A DNA stretch of 64,000 nt, taken from NCBI GenBank assembly GCA_028285345.1, contig JANQPT010000055.1, positions 19,666-83,665 on the forward strand, in the 5' to 3' direction. Source of the stretch: Planctomycetales bacterium (GTDB lineage Bacteria > Planctomycetota > Planctomycetia > Planctomycetales > Planctomycetaceae). Positions 1 to 11,236 of the stretch are shown in pieces (within the stretch, counting starts at the first letter, position 1; each line of letters begins with the position of its first letter). The position numbers were made by a program, and so were the translations under genes. The notes under the pieces are model-generated. The model worked only from the letters and a program-made list of their open reading frames with translations. It was not told the DNA's origin and did no database searches.

Positions 1-560
1 CACCGTATCACTACGGTGAAACCGCCGCCGGCGAGCCGGCCAAGACGATTGACGAAGTCCCGCTCCAGTGGTGCTTCGCGCCCGGCGTCGTACTCGACGT
101 CCGGGCGGTCCCCAACGGCGAAATCATTACCGTCGAATACCTGCAAGCCGAACTCGAGCGGATCGACTATCAACTGCAACCGTTCGATATCGTGCTGCTC
201 CGCACCGATGCCGACAAACGCATCGACTCACCCGCATATTTCGCTCAACCGGGATTAGGCCGGGAGGGAGTCCTGTGGCTTGTCGAACAAGGTGTCCGGG
301 TGATCGGCATCGATGCATACACACTCGACCGGCCCTTCGCCAACATGGTTGAGGACTATCAGCAAACCGGCGACGGCCGCCACATCTGGCCGGCCCATTT
401 CGCCGGCATCACTCGCGAGTACTGCCAGATCGAGAAACTGGCCAACCTCGATCAGCTGCCTGCGCCACACGGCTTTTATGTCTCCTGCCTGCCGGTGAAG
501 ATCAAAGCCGCCAGCGCCGGTTGGTGCCGCGCCGTGGCACTCGTCTCAGCGTCGGATTGA
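1..560 (+). CDS. Cyclase-family (kynurenine formamidase-like) hydrolase, 5' partial
   Basis: The reading frame is open from base 3 and ends at TGA 558-560, so the N-terminus lies outside the window. The visible part begins PYHYGETAAGEPAKTIDEV and continues through VVLDVRAVPNGE and LQPFDIVLLRTDADKRI, the pattern of the metal-dependent 'putative cyclase' family that includes kynurenine formamidases. The family's HxGTHxDxPxH metal motif should lie just upstream; the HYG near the left edge may be close to it. Members usually hydrolyse amide or cyclic substrates in the cytoplasm, but the substrate here cannot be read from sequence. The next gene (nucleoside hydrolase) starts about 85 bases downstream on the same strand, so the two could be co-transcribed. 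Family assignment is fairly secure; the specific reaction is not. Confidence 0.75.
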   Translation, partial: PYHYGETAAGEPAKTIDEVPLQWCFAPGVVLDVRAVPNGEIITVEYLQAELERIDYQLQPFDIVLLRTDADKRIDSPAYFAQPGLGREGVLWLVEQGVRVIGIDAYTLDRPFANMVEDYQQTGDGRHIWPAHFAGITREYCQIEKLANLDQLPAPHGFYVSCLPVKIKAASAGWCRAVALVSASD

Positions 561-644
561 CCGCAGCCCTCACTCAAAATAGAATGCCCAACATGCTGAT
601 TGAATAGACCTTACGGGTCCGGTCTCTACACCAGGAGCAGCACG

Positions 645-1598
645 TTGCCGCGGAAATTGATCATCGACGCCGATCCGGGAATCGGCGATGCCTTGGCCGT
701 GATCGCCGCTCTATTTGACCCGCAACTCGACGTCGTTGCCCTGACCGCCACCGCTGGTTGCGTCTCTGCGGAAAACGCCACGCGCAATCTCCAGACCATC
801 GTCGAACAGATCGATCCCCCCAAGTGGCCGCGCATCGGGGCGGCGCAGGAAAACGGCCCGACTTCCGCTGAGAAGAACGCGGTCATTCAGCAATTCGCAC
901 AGCTGCACGGGCCGACGGGTTTGGGCGACCGCGACTTTGACGTGGCGGACCTGCATCACCGGCACGATTCCGCCAAACTGATGATCGACCTTGTCCGCTC
1001 GGAACCGAACGAATACACGCTGCTCACGCTGGGACCGTTGACCAACGTCGAAATCGCCTGCGAACGCTTTCCCGACTTCCTAAGCCTCCTCGGCGGCCTG
1101 GTCTGTTCGGGCGGTTCCGTCACGGCAGGCGGAGACGCCAACGCAGCGGCCGAGTTCAACATCTACTACAACCCAATCGCCGCACGCCAAGTGCTAAACA
1201 GCCCCGCCACCAAGACAATCGTCCCGCTGGACGTGGGCAACAAAGTCGTGCTGACCTTTGAGGAGTTCAACCGCACGGGACTAGAGGAGGAGACCTCCGG
1301 TCGGCAGTTGTTTTTGCACGATCTGATCTCCTATTCGCTGCGGGCACACCACGAGCATCTGGGTCGCGAAGGGGCGCCCCTGCGCGAAATCACCGCACTC
1401 GCGTTTCTCAGCCGGCCGAGCTTATTCGAGTCACAGAGCATGGCCGTTGACGTCGAAACGCGCGGGGAATTGACGCGTGGCATGACGGTGTTTGATCGCC
1501 GCACCACAGGGCACGGGCAAACGAATATCGACGTTGTCAACGATGTCGATTCCCGCGGCGTTCTTGACTACTTCGCCGCCGCTCTGAAACGAAGCTAG
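645..1598 (+). CDS. Divergent nucleoside hydrolase (inosine-uridine preferring superfamily)
   Basis: A 317-residue protein beginning with the IU-nucleoside hydrolase N-terminal strand (LIIDADPGIGDALAVIAALF). Further family blocks are TLGPLTNVE near the middle and AEFNIYYNPIAARQV. The start is placed at TTG 645 because AGGAG at 633-637 lies 7 bases upstream; the frame is open back to TTG 600. Canonical enzymes carry DPGxDD, in which the first Asp of the DD pair contacts the ribose 2'-hydroxyl and the second binds calcium; here the first is Gly. The C-terminal His-Asp pair appears replaced by Arg-Glu (LREITALAF), and DPEAA by NPIAA. The fold is therefore clear, but N-ribosyl hydrolysis of common nucleosides is doubtful. 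Likely cytoplasmic; may act on another ribosyl compound. Confidence 0.8.
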   Translation: MPRKLIIDADPGIGDALAVIAALFDPQLDVVALTATAGCVSAENATRNLQTIVEQIDPPKWPRIGAAQENGPTSAEKNAVIQQFAQLHGPTGLGDRDFDVADLHHRHDSAKLMIDLVRSEPNEYTLLTLGPLTNVEIACERFPDFLSLLGGLVCSGGSVTAGGDANAAAEFNIYYNPIAARQVLNSPATKTIVPLDVGNKVVLTFEEFNRTGLEEETSGRQLFLHDLISYSLRAHHEHLGREGAPLREITALAFLSRPSLFESQSMAVDVETRGELTRGMTVFDRRTTGHGQTNIDVVNDVDSRGVLDYFAAALKRS

Positions 1599-1886
1599 TG
1601 GTCCAACCACCTTGAATCGAAAGGTCCCACAAGTGGGCCGCACGCTCGTTGGCGTGCTTATCGGCGATTGCTCAACCCTTCAATTCAGCTTAGACGATGC
1701 ACTAGCACTTCGTCGCGGTTTCGTTACGGAAGTAGTTTGCCACATGCCCTGCCGGTGCAAATCCCAATTCTAATGTAGCCGAACTCGTAAGAGTTCGGAA
1801 ACTTGCCAACTCCGATTGAGTTTTCAGAAGTCTCACGACTTCTGCTACGTCAGTTTTGACGTCCGGCCAAGCACTAGCCAATCCGC
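1599..1886. other. Intergenic region between convergent genes, contains a paired palindrome repeat
   Basis: No coding signal was found. The stretch lies between the converging nucleoside hydrolase and motif-repeat genes and holds the repeat element at 1775-1848. Just before it, about 1737-1761, is the fragment GCCACATGCCCTGCCGGTGC, which resembles the CACCGGC-TAT-GCCGGTG hairpin region at 7236-7260. Confidence 0.6.
1775..1848. repeat. BIME-like paired palindrome, copy 1
   Basis: Two hairpins in tandem. The first is CCGAACTC-GTAA-GAGTTCGG at 1779-1798 and the second GAAGTC-TCAC-GACTTC at 1827-1842. The element begins GTAGC and ends GCTAC, so the second unit is an inverted, diverged copy of the first. 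Related copies are at 26089-26153 and 53105-53178, with single units at 7133-7157 and 36710-36733. Confidence 0.9.
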
Positions 1887-2603
1887 TCACCCCTTAAACG
1901 GCCCCTGCAGGCGAGCCAGTTCGATCTTCGACAGCGGCTTTCCGTCAGGCCCGGTGGTCGGAACCTCGGTCTTCGCAGCGGGAGCTTCCTCAACCGCCGC
2001 CGTGTCGCCGTCGTCATCCGCTTCAGCGGCGGCAGGCTTCTCGGGGGCAGCCGTGCCACCTCCAGAACCAACGGCCCCTTCCATCCTCGCCCGCTCCAAC
2101 GGAGAGAGCGGTTTGTCACCCGCAGCCGGCTTTTTGGGGGCAGGTTTTTCAGCGGCCGGCTTCTTGGCCGATCCGGCCGCTCCTTCCAACCGCGCCCGTT
2201 CCAGCGGAGATAGCGGCTTGTCGCCCGTAGCGGCCGGTTTCTCGGCCGTTTTGGCCTTCCCGGCGGCTCCCTGAGCGCGCGCCATCTCTAAGGGGCTCAT
2301 CCCCTTCTTGGCCGCTGGCTTTGCCGGCTTTTCTTTCGCAGCGGGTGCTTCCTTGGCCTTCGCCGGAGCAGCCTTCGATTTCGGCTCCGGTTTGTCGACC
2401 ACTTTCAAGTACGACGGATCAATGTCATACCAGGAGATGTCTTCGCTGCTGTCGAACTCCACCAGCGCGCGGCCGCTCATGTTCACCGTCTTGACCTGTC
2501 CGGTCCTCGACTCGAACCGCTTCAATTCCGGTATGCCCTCTTCCACGACGACATACTTATCCGTAAACTCCGACTTGAGCCGCTCTGCTTCTTCGAATGT
2601 CAT
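1887..2603 (-). CDS. Planctomycete-type hypothetical protein with four short 'SPLERAR' motif repeats
   Basis: A 238-residue protein of unknown function with no signal peptide or membrane segment. Residues 1-70 form a compact, probably beta-rich domain (YVVVEEGIPELKRFESRTGQ, then ALVEFDSSEDISWYDID). The rest is Ala/Lys/Pro/Glu-rich and probably disordered, and holds four copies of a 12-residue motif with consensus (M/L)SPLERAR(L/M)EGA at about residues 102-113, 131-142, 166-177 and 224-235; the last copy (LSKIELARLQGP) sits at the C-terminus. Evenly strung identical motifs in a flexible tail suggest repeated docking sites for one partner, perhaps a scaffold or nucleic-acid-associated protein; that is inference. 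Monocistronic on the minus strand. I do not recognise a named family. Confidence 0.85.
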   Translation of the reverse strand: MTFEEAERLKSEFTDKYVVVEEGIPELKRFESRTGQVKTVNMSGRALVEFDSSEDISWYDIDPSYLKVVDKPEPKSKAAPAKAKEAPAAKEKPAKPAAKKGMSPLEMARAQGAAGKAKTAEKPAATGDKPLSPLERARLEGAAGSAKKPAAEKPAPKKPAAGDKPLSPLERARMEGAVGSGGGTAAPEKPAAAEADDDGDTAAVEEAPAAKTEVPTTGPDGKPLSKIELARLQGPFKG

Positions 2604-2730
2604 CGTCTGCTTTCAATCGATCACTCGCGCCCAATTGGAACCAAACGATTCCGAACGCATGCGGTTTTGAGAGAATCCGCCGGATTCCCATTTATTAACG
2701 CCCAAATTTTGAGCCATTCGGTCCCCGAAA

Positions 2731-3363
2731 TCAAGCGTCATCGTGCCGCTGAATCCGATATCGCCACCGAAACGTCACTCCCGCTTGCTCTGGCGACATC
2801 CGAGTCGGTCCCGACGCGCGAATTTGCAGCGATTGCCGAGGGCCGTCCAAGACCTCACAAACCGGAAAGTCCTCGACCAACACCGGATCCAGCCGCAATT
2901 TCGACTCGGCCCCGGACCCTATCACGACCGCCGCTCCCTGCCGCTCAAAGCCCGGGACACTGTACGTCGTCAAGAAGGACGCCGGAAAGGCTTCGCTCCG
3001 GCTCCGCGCCGAGACGTCGTACTCGATCGCTTCCGCCGCAGCGTCAAACGTCACCGCCGCAGCGAATAGAACCTTGCCCGCCCGCCCGAACAGTTGAACT
3101 TCATGCTGGTCCGCACGCTTCCGGTCCAACAGCAGTTCTTGATAGACCGGTCCACAAACGGGATCATCCTCAACACCGGCCGATGGCGGCTCGATAACCG
3201 GCGTCCACGCCTCGTGCTGCAGCAGAAAACAGGTCTCGCGCCAGCGGTCGCCGCAAAATTCCCACAGCAATCGCAGTCGGTCCGCCGTCAACTCGCATCG
3301 TCGGGCGGACTGATTGACGTGAATGGCGCGCGACTCGGCTATTGGAATAACCCCCGCAGGCAA
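2731..3363 (-). CDS. Conserved hypothetical protein downstream of a Nudix-like gene
   Basis: A 210-residue protein of unknown function. Its codon pattern looks genuine and it overlaps the upstream gene by 25 bases, which suggests translational coupling. Visible features: no signal peptide or transmembrane segment; an early amphipathic stretch ([19 protein letters not shown]), a central acidic/hydrophobic region, and a C-terminus rich in arginine. I cannot assign a family. The overlap implies that it works with, or is regulated together with, the Nudix-like protein encoded just upstream. An in-frame start further inside the gene is possible because the first 14 codons overlap the neighbour. 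Confidence 0.6.
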   Translation of the reverse strand: MPAGVIPIAESRAIHVNQSARRCELTADRLRLLWEFCGDRWRETCFLLQHEAWTPVIEPPSAGVEDDPVCGPVYQELLLDRKRADQHEVQLFGRAGKVLFAAAVTFDAAAEAIEYDVSARSRSEAFPASFLTTYSVPGFERQGAAVVIGSGAESKLRLDPVLVEDFPVCEVLDGPRQSLQIRASGPTRMSPEQAGVTFRWRYRIQRHDDA

Positions 3364-3938
3364 ATCTGCGACCAGGTTTCAAACTGCTCGATCTCTGCCA
3401 TCAGCGATTCCGGCGTGGCGAATCCCGTTTCCAGCATATCCTTCTCCCGCGGCCGAATCTTCGGTTCGTCCAGTTCGAAGATATGCACGATTCCCAAGTG
3501 GACTTTGCCCACGTCGTTACTGTCGTCGTTGAGCATCCCGACGCAACGATCCGTGCAGCCGGCCTCTAAGTAAACCTCTTCGGCAATCTCGCGCCGCATT
3601 CCTTCCAGATAGGGCGAATCGTCCCGGTTCTCATCGACGGACGAAATATGCCCCCCCACTCCAATCGAGCGCTTGGCATGCAATCGTTTCTCGCCTTGCC
3701 CGCCGCCGCGGGTGTAATAAAAAATCCTCTCGCCGTGGCGAAAAATGCAATACGGAATCAACTGCTTATAGCCGGGATCCGATTCCATCATGTCGCGGGG
3801 CTGATAGCTGGTATTGATCGGATCCAGCAGCGTCTGCAGGTACGGCTCGACGTTTGTGGAGATCCCCTCGAAGTAGCCGACGTCGTGAAACAATGTGGTG
3901 GGAACGACAAGAATCTGTTCAACCGCCGTGCTGGTCAT
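3339..3938 (-). CDS. Nudix-like hydrolase / phosphoesterase
   Basis: A 199-residue protein starting [20 protein letters not shown]. The start at 3938 is chosen because AAGGAG lies about 9 bases upstream; the longer frame to 4121 adds 61 residues of low-quality sequence. A Nudix-type core is visible: SIGVGGHIS followed, after an insertion containing [12 protein letters not shown], by MRREIAEEV, which matches the REUxEE helix that binds the catalytic metal. The spacing between the glycine and the helix differs from the textbook box. Family members hydrolyse nucleoside diphosphates linked to another group; the substrate cannot be inferred. It overlaps the downstream hypothetical gene by 25 bases. 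Probably cytoplasmic. Confidence 0.7.
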   Translation of the reverse strand: MTSTAVEQILVVPTTLFHDVGYFEGISTNVEPYLQTLLDPINTSYQPRDMMESDPGYKQLIPYCIFRHGERIFYYTRGGGQGEKRLHAKRSIGVGGHISSVDENRDDSPYLEGMRREIAEEVYLEAGCTDRCVGMLNDDSNDVGKVHLGIVHIFELDEPKIRPREKDMLETGFATPESLMAEIEQFETWSQICLRGLFQ

Positions 3939-4117
3939 CAGACGTGACTCCTTCACGAGAGGGGGAGAGGTTTCGCTGTTTATCCACGACAAACTAGCGG
4001 ATTCTCTCGCCAACTTCCAGCAACCGCCGCGCGTTGACTCGGCCGTCAACGGTTCGATTGTGGACCGACTGCCAAGCGAGAGCCATGTCCGCAACGTTGA
4101 CGACGTGAGCGCGCCGA

Positions 4118-4915
4118 TCACTCCTCGAACGGAAAGTCCCCCGCCGCCGGCTTGATGTGCACTTCGCCTTGCGGAGATTCGACGGGAGGCTCTTTGAGCT
4201 CGGGCATTTGATACTCCGGCGGCTCTTCCTTGGGCTGCTTGGCGATTTGCGGAATCTGCGGAATTGATGGCACAGGAATCGTCGGCAACTTCACCTCCTC
4301 GCCCGCCAATCGCGTCCCCTTGCCGTTGGGATCACTCTGAATCGGGCCGATTCCGAATGCCCAGACATTCTTGGCGAGCTCGTCCGACACCTTCATGTCA
4401 GAACTCCAAACCAGTTTGCCCGCCTGCCGCTCGTAAGCAAATAGCCCGATCTTGGCCATGCCCAATTGGTTTGTCTTCTTAAACAGCGCCACTTCGGGAA
4501 TATGCGACGGCAATCCCGGTAGCCCGGTCGCCACCGACGTTTCCGGAATTCCGACCAACACGTCATGCCGGTCGGTTCCAATCACTCCCGCCCGGGCTTC
4601 CACCACGAACTGGGCGTCCTCTTTCTTCTCCTTGAGATAGCAGCCGTTTCGAAGCAAATGGTGACGCAGCGAGCTGATCAAATACTTCTGTTGCACCGTG
4701 TCGTCCACCTGGCTGGTGTCGAAGTAGATCGCCATTCCGCTGAGGCTGCTGACGTCGATGCTGTTGACGCTCTCGTCAATCGCGTTGGAAATCAGCCGCT
4801 GTTCAGTCGCGGTCCGCGCTGTATCGGACCACCGCGTCGTGCCGCAACCACTGAGAATCGAAATCACCAAGCAAGCCGCAAGAATCCGGCGGACGTTGTG
4901 CATGTTGTCGGTCAT
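4118..4915 (-). CDS. Predicted lipoprotein (DUF6655-like, tentative)
   Basis: About 265 residues. A lipoprotein signal is visible: [20 protein letters not shown], with lipobox LSGC and the mature protein beginning [18 protein letters not shown]. The body has an alpha/beta region with [20 protein letters not shown] and ends in a Pro/Glu-rich tail ([20 protein letters not shown]). This resembles planctomycete envelope lipoproteins annotated DUF6655, though I cannot confirm that without a search. The start is uncertain between ATG 4915 and ATG 4903; neither has a strong ribosome binding site. It most likely faces the periplasm, anchored to inner or outer membrane. Function unknown. Confidence 0.75.
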   Translation of the reverse strand: MTDNMHNVRRILAACLVISILSGCGTTRWSDTARTATEQRLISNAIDESVNSIDVSSLSGMAIYFDTSQVDDTVQQKYLISSLRHHLLRNGCYLKEKKEDAQFVVEARAGVIGTDRHDVLVGIPETSVATGLPGLPSHIPEVALFKKTNQLGMAKIGLFAYERQAGKLVWSSDMKVSDELAKNVWAFGIGPIQSDPNGKGTRLAGEEVKLPTIPVPSIPQIPQIAKQPKEEPPEYQMPELKEPPVESPQGEVHIKPAAGDFPFEE

Positions 4916-5101
4916 CGCAGGTGGCAAACCCATCGCTCGTTCCGCGCCAAGGAACGCTGTTGGACGGGCCGTAATGATTGTGGATATGGAGAGAAAGAGA
5001 GGATCGGATTCTCTCGATTTTCCACCCCTCGTCAAGAGCGGATCGCACCGCCCGCTATCTCAATTCGAGCGACACCAATCACGCGAAAGGGCTCTAACTC
5101 C

Positions 5102-5204
5102 GTAGGGTCCGCTGTGCGGACCACTTATAACCTCAATACGAGGAAGACCGAAACAACTACGCAAGACGCGAACGACTCGACGCGGTCCGCACAGCGGACC
5201 CTAC
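5102..5204. repeat. Perfect 21-bp inverted repeat, each arm itself a hairpin
   Basis: The left arm at 5102-5122 (GTAGGGTCCGC then TGTGCGGACC) and the right arm at 5184-5204 are exact reverse complements separated by 61 bases. Each arm can fold alone as GGTCCGC-TGT-GCGGACC. Diverged single units are seen at about 45083-45106 and 60206-60230. It lies directly downstream of galT, so it could also affect transcript ends. Confidence 0.9.
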
Positions 5205-5208
5205 CAGC

Positions 5209-6198
5209 TTAGGGACGCAGCAAAGCGGCCGCGTCTTCCGGAGGAATCGGGTTGATGAACATCCCCCCGCCATGTTCAAAACCGGCGAGCTGCGCCAGCC
5301 GGGGAAAAATCTCAAGGTGCCAGTGATAGTGGGGCGTCGCACCCGCGTGCAGCGGCGACGTATGCAAATAGAAATTATAAGCGGGATCGTTCAGGACCGC
5401 CGCGAGCCGTCCCAGCACGGTCGTCAAGACTTCGGCAAGCTCCGCGAAATCATCGTCGCGCTCATCGTCGAAATGCTCCTGATGCCGCAGCGGAACCAGC
5501 CACATCTCAAATGGAAATCGTGAAGCAAACGGGCAGAGCACTGCGTAGTTTGCCGTTTGCACCACCACCCGCGCACCCCCATCCAATTCCTCCTCAACGA
5601 GCGCGCAATACACGCACCGATTGTTTCGCTGGTGAAATTCCCAACTGCCGGCCAACTCCTCGCCGATCAGTTCCGGCACGATCGGCGTGGCCAGGATTTG
5701 CGAATGGCAATGCTCCATTGAGGCGCCCGCCAACGCGCCGTAGTTCTTAAACAGCAAGGCATACGCAATCCTTTGATCGCGTTTGTGATGTTTGAACCGG
5801 TCTCGATAGGCGCGGAGCACGTCGGCAACGTGTGCTGCCGGGAGCCGCGCCAGATTCGTTTCATGCTGTGGGCATTCCACAATCACTTCGTGCGCGCCGA
5901 CGCCCTGAACTTCCCGCTGAAACCCCCAGCCACAGCGCGCCGTTTCACCGTCAGACGTCACTGCCGGATATTTGTTCGGAATCACGCGGACCTGCCAGCC
6001 TGGCCCGTCGGCCGCTGTGGATGCAGGACGCACGGCAAGCAATTCCGCAGTCGTTTCCTCTTCCTGGCCCTCGCAAAACGGGCAAGCTTGCAGCGATTCG
6101 CGGCGCGTTTGCTGTACGATTTCCTGAGGCTTCGCAGCCCGCTCCGTTGCAACGATCACCCAACGGCCGACAATGGGATCTTGGCGAAACTGCGACAT
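5209..6198 (-). CDS. galT: Galactose-1-phosphate uridylyltransferase
   Basis: A 329-residue protein that transfers UMP between UDP-glucose and galactose-1-phosphate in the Leloir pathway. The N-terminus (FRQDPIVGRWVIVATERA) is the classical GalT opening, followed by a CPFC zinc-ligand pair at about residue 39. The GASMEHCHSQ segment near residue 165 holds the HxHxQ-type active site with the nucleotidylated histidine, and HYHWHLEIFPR lies near the C-terminus. Length fits the family. No other gal genes are adjacent, so it may also serve nucleotide-sugar metabolism in general. Cytoplasmic. Confidence 0.93.
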   Translation of the reverse strand: MSQFRQDPIVGRWVIVATERAAKPQEIVQQTRRESLQACPFCEGQEEETTAELLAVRPASTAADGPGWQVRVIPNKYPAVTSDGETARCGWGFQREVQGVGAHEVIVECPQHETNLARLPAAHVADVLRAYRDRFKHHKRDQRIAYALLFKNYGALAGASMEHCHSQILATPIVPELIGEELAGSWEFHQRNNRCVYCALVEEELDGGARVVVQTANYAVLCPFASRFPFEMWLVPLRHQEHFDDERDDDFAELAEVLTTVLGRLAAVLNDPAYNFYLHTSPLHAGATPHYHWHLEIFPRLAQLAGFEHGGGMFINPIPPEDAAALLRP

Positions 6199-6423
6199 AC
6201 CAACCAGCGGCGAGGGGACTCAATACGGACCATCGGCGGAGGCCCTGTCTTAACGAATCGAACCTCATTCGACAATCCCCCGCCGAACAGCGTGATGACG
6301 ATTCCCAAAACAGTTTCCAGCCGCATTGACAAGCACCCCGAGCGAGCCTGACAATTCAGACGTTTTCCAACACACGGCAGGGCATCTCGACGCGGACAAC
6401 TCAGGACTCAGGAGTGATCGATC

Positions 6424-7107
6424 GTGCAGCAAATTGCGGTTTTGGGACTGGGACGATTTGGAACGACTTTGGCCCGCAACTTGGGACAAAGCGAAATCGA
6501 GGTGATCGCCATCGACCGCAATCCCTCCCTCGTGAACGCCGTCAAAGATGACGTCGCACTCGCCGTCCGTCTCGATTCGACCGATGAAGAAGCGCTCAAA
6601 AGTCAGGATCTCTCCGATTGCGATGTCTGCGTCGTCGCCATCGGCGAAAACTTCGAGGGCGCGCTGCTCACAACCGCCATTCTCAAGAAAATTGGAGCCA
6701 AACACATCATCTGCCGCGCGCAGACGTCGGTGCATGCCGAGATCTTTCGACGCATCGGTGCCGACGACATCGTCCAGCCGGAAATTGAAACCGGCAACAG
6801 CCTGGCGCGCCGTTTGGCAAACCCGCAGTTCCAAGACTTCATCGAACTGGCCGAAGGCTACAGCTTGATCGACATCCGCTGCCCGGCCGAATTTCGCGGC
6901 AAAACCCTGCAAGAGCTACAACTGCGGACGAAATACCAAGTGAACCTGGTGGCGCTCAAACGGACGATCACCGAACAGCGGGACGGCGAATTGATTGAGA
7001 CTCAACGGATCACCAGCGTCCCCAAACCGGACGACGTCCTGCAGCCGGACGACATCTTGGTCCTCGTCGGCGCGCACGACGATCTCGCCAAGTTGCCGCG
7101 CGCTTAG
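6424..7107 (+). CDS. TrkA/KtrA-type potassium channel regulatory subunit (RCK domain)
   Basis: A 227-residue cytoplasmic protein. Residues 1-120 form the RCK N domain with the Rossmann motif GLGRFGTTLARNL and the acidic residue ending strand beta-2 (VIAIDRNP) for NAD(H) or ATP binding. Residues 140-225 form the RCK C domain, ending DDILVLVGAHDDLAKL. The start is GTG 6424 with AGGAG at 6410-6414. Single RCK proteins of this length normally gate TrkH/KtrB-type potassium channels. No channel gene is adjacent; the partner must lie elsewhere. Confidence 0.9.
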   Translation: MQQIAVLGLGRFGTTLARNLGQSEIEVIAIDRNPSLVNAVKDDVALAVRLDSTDEEALKSQDLSDCDVCVVAIGENFEGALLTTAILKKIGAKHIICRAQTSVHAEIFRRIGADDIVQPEIETGNSLARRLANPQFQDFIELAEGYSLIDIRCPAEFRGKTLQELQLRTKYQVNLVALKRTITEQRDGELIETQRITSVPKPDDVLQPDDILVLVGAHDDLAKLPRA

Positions 7108-7132
7108 TGGCTTGCCAGACCTCAAATGCAGA

Positions 7133-7157
7133 GTAGCCGAACTCGTGAGAGTTCGGA
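7133..7157. repeat. Single palindrome unit of the BIME-like family, copy 2
   Basis: GTAG followed by CCGAACTC-GTGA-GAGTTCGG. The preceding bases CCTCAAATGCAGA match those before the copy at 53105 (CCTCAACTGCAGC), so the repeat unit extends upstream of the hairpin. The second hairpin is absent. Downstream, CACCGGC-TAT-GCCGGTG at 7241-7257 is another small hairpin. Confidence 0.85.
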
Positions 7158-7322
7158 ATCGTGCCAGAATCTCTGAACGACTGCCGCGCACCATCGTCGC
7201 CCCAGATTCGTACAAGAGGCCTCACGCGTCAAATGTGTGCCACCGGCTATGCCGGTGCAACGCAGACTCTGGGAGCAACCGGCGAGCAGGACCGTTGCCC
7301 GAGGATCATTCAGTATCCCGCG

Positions 7323-7742
7323 TTACTTCCACGCTTCTTCAGACGTGCCGTCATAAGCCCAGATGATGCGGCCCGGTTCAAAACGGGGCGGGGCTTCAGC
7401 AAGGATCCTCAGCCATACTTCGTTTCCGGCGCGTCGGCCGACCAGCGAAATATGCGGGCCCAAGTCGTCGTCGCCGTCCAACGGCAACGCCTGCCAGTGC
7501 ATCTCAGTCACGTCGTCCAACAGCCGCGAAACGCCCTGCAGATCGAGCGAGAATTTTGACGAAGTCTGCGTCCCGTCTTTGGGGCCTCCCACAATTTCGG
7601 TCCGCGAGGCGAAGATCGTGACCTCCCAGAACCGCTCCGTTTGGTGATAGTGGCAACCGATCGGCGAGAGGACGTCAAACGCGTGCATACCGGCGGTGAC
7701 GTCTTCGGTCAGCTCTTGAATCCATGGGGGAGGCTGGGACAT
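7323..7742 (-). CDS. Small conserved hypothetical protein
   Basis: 139 residues, acidic, with no signal peptide or membrane segment. It starts MSQPPPWIQELTEDVTAGMH and ends IIWAYDGTSEEAWK. Blocks such as FWEVTIFASRTEIVGG and LDDVTEMHWQALPLDGDDD suggest a globular alpha/beta protein. I do not recognise a family. It reads toward decreasing coordinates, downstream of leuS in the same direction, with a 323-base gap. Confidence 0.7.
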   Translation of the reverse strand: MSQPPPWIQELTEDVTAGMHAFDVLSPIGCHYHQTERFWEVTIFASRTEIVGGPKDGTQTSSKFSLDLQGVSRLLDDVTEMHWQALPLDGDDDLGPHISLVGRRAGNEVWLRILAEAPPRFEPGRIIWAYDGTSEEAWK

Positions 7743-8065
7743 GAGGAGCGTTTTCTTGGTGTCTAAAGGGGATTTATCGGTCCGCCGGCATCATCATCGC
7801 GGCATGCTTGCAATTCGCTTCAATAGAGACCGTCACCATCCTGGAAGGCTAAATCCCATCATGTCCGAACGCAAAACGCATTTCGACGCCAACCAAGCCG
7901 GATTCGGCGTGATTCCACCCAAAACCCTGAGGTGGTATCAATTAATCCGCCGGCGCAGGCTGTGCGGTGCGGCGATTTCGCGTTTTTCCGCGCGCACACG
8001 CAGTCTCGGCGTGAAAACTCGCTCCAAAACCGCCCAGTTGCCCCATTCGGCGGTCTCCGGCAGTC
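7743..8065. other. Intergenic region between leuS and a hypothetical gene; nothing identified
   Basis: No convincing gene, terminator with a T run, or RNA was recognised. The region should contain the 3' end of the leuS transcript and the promoter of the small gene ending at 7323. Confidence 0.4.
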
Positions 8066-10927
<2,862 letters not shown>

Positions 10928-11236
10928 CGTCGTTTGTCTTCTTGTTTGTCGAGTTCTCCGCCGGCAATTCGGCCGGCGATATCGTTATAGCGTGAGAAGC
11001 TGTCTCAAATTCATCCGCCCACTTGGTTTGAGACACGCGCGCGGCCCGATTGGCTCGCATGATCCGCAGGCTTTCTAAGCCGTTTCCCCCGCGGACGGCG
11101 TTCCGGTGGACGTTCGCCGAGCATATCTTGTCGCGCAGCGAATGTTAAGTGAGCGCCAGCTACGGGACCTCCGCTGCGTTTGTACGCAATCATGGCCGAA
11201 CTGAGAGACCGCGCTTTGCGACTCGACACCCCCGCA
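10928..11236. other. Upstream region of leuS; no gene seen
   Basis: About 310 bases between the start of leuS and the end of the ABC transporter-like gene, both on the minus strand. It presumably carries the leuS promoter. No T-box-like or other leader structure was recognised by eye. Confidence 0.4.

Noticed and set aside
1816..2670. Plus-strand open frames opposite the motif-repeat gene (1887-2603)
   Set aside because: They are antisense shadows of a GC-rich, Ala/Lys/Pro-coding gene; the minus-strand product has a globular domain and repeated motifs.
5102..5204. Possible CRISPR or tandem repeat
   Set aside because: Only two arms in inverted orientation; no regular spacing of direct repeats. 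No CRISPR array is present in the window.
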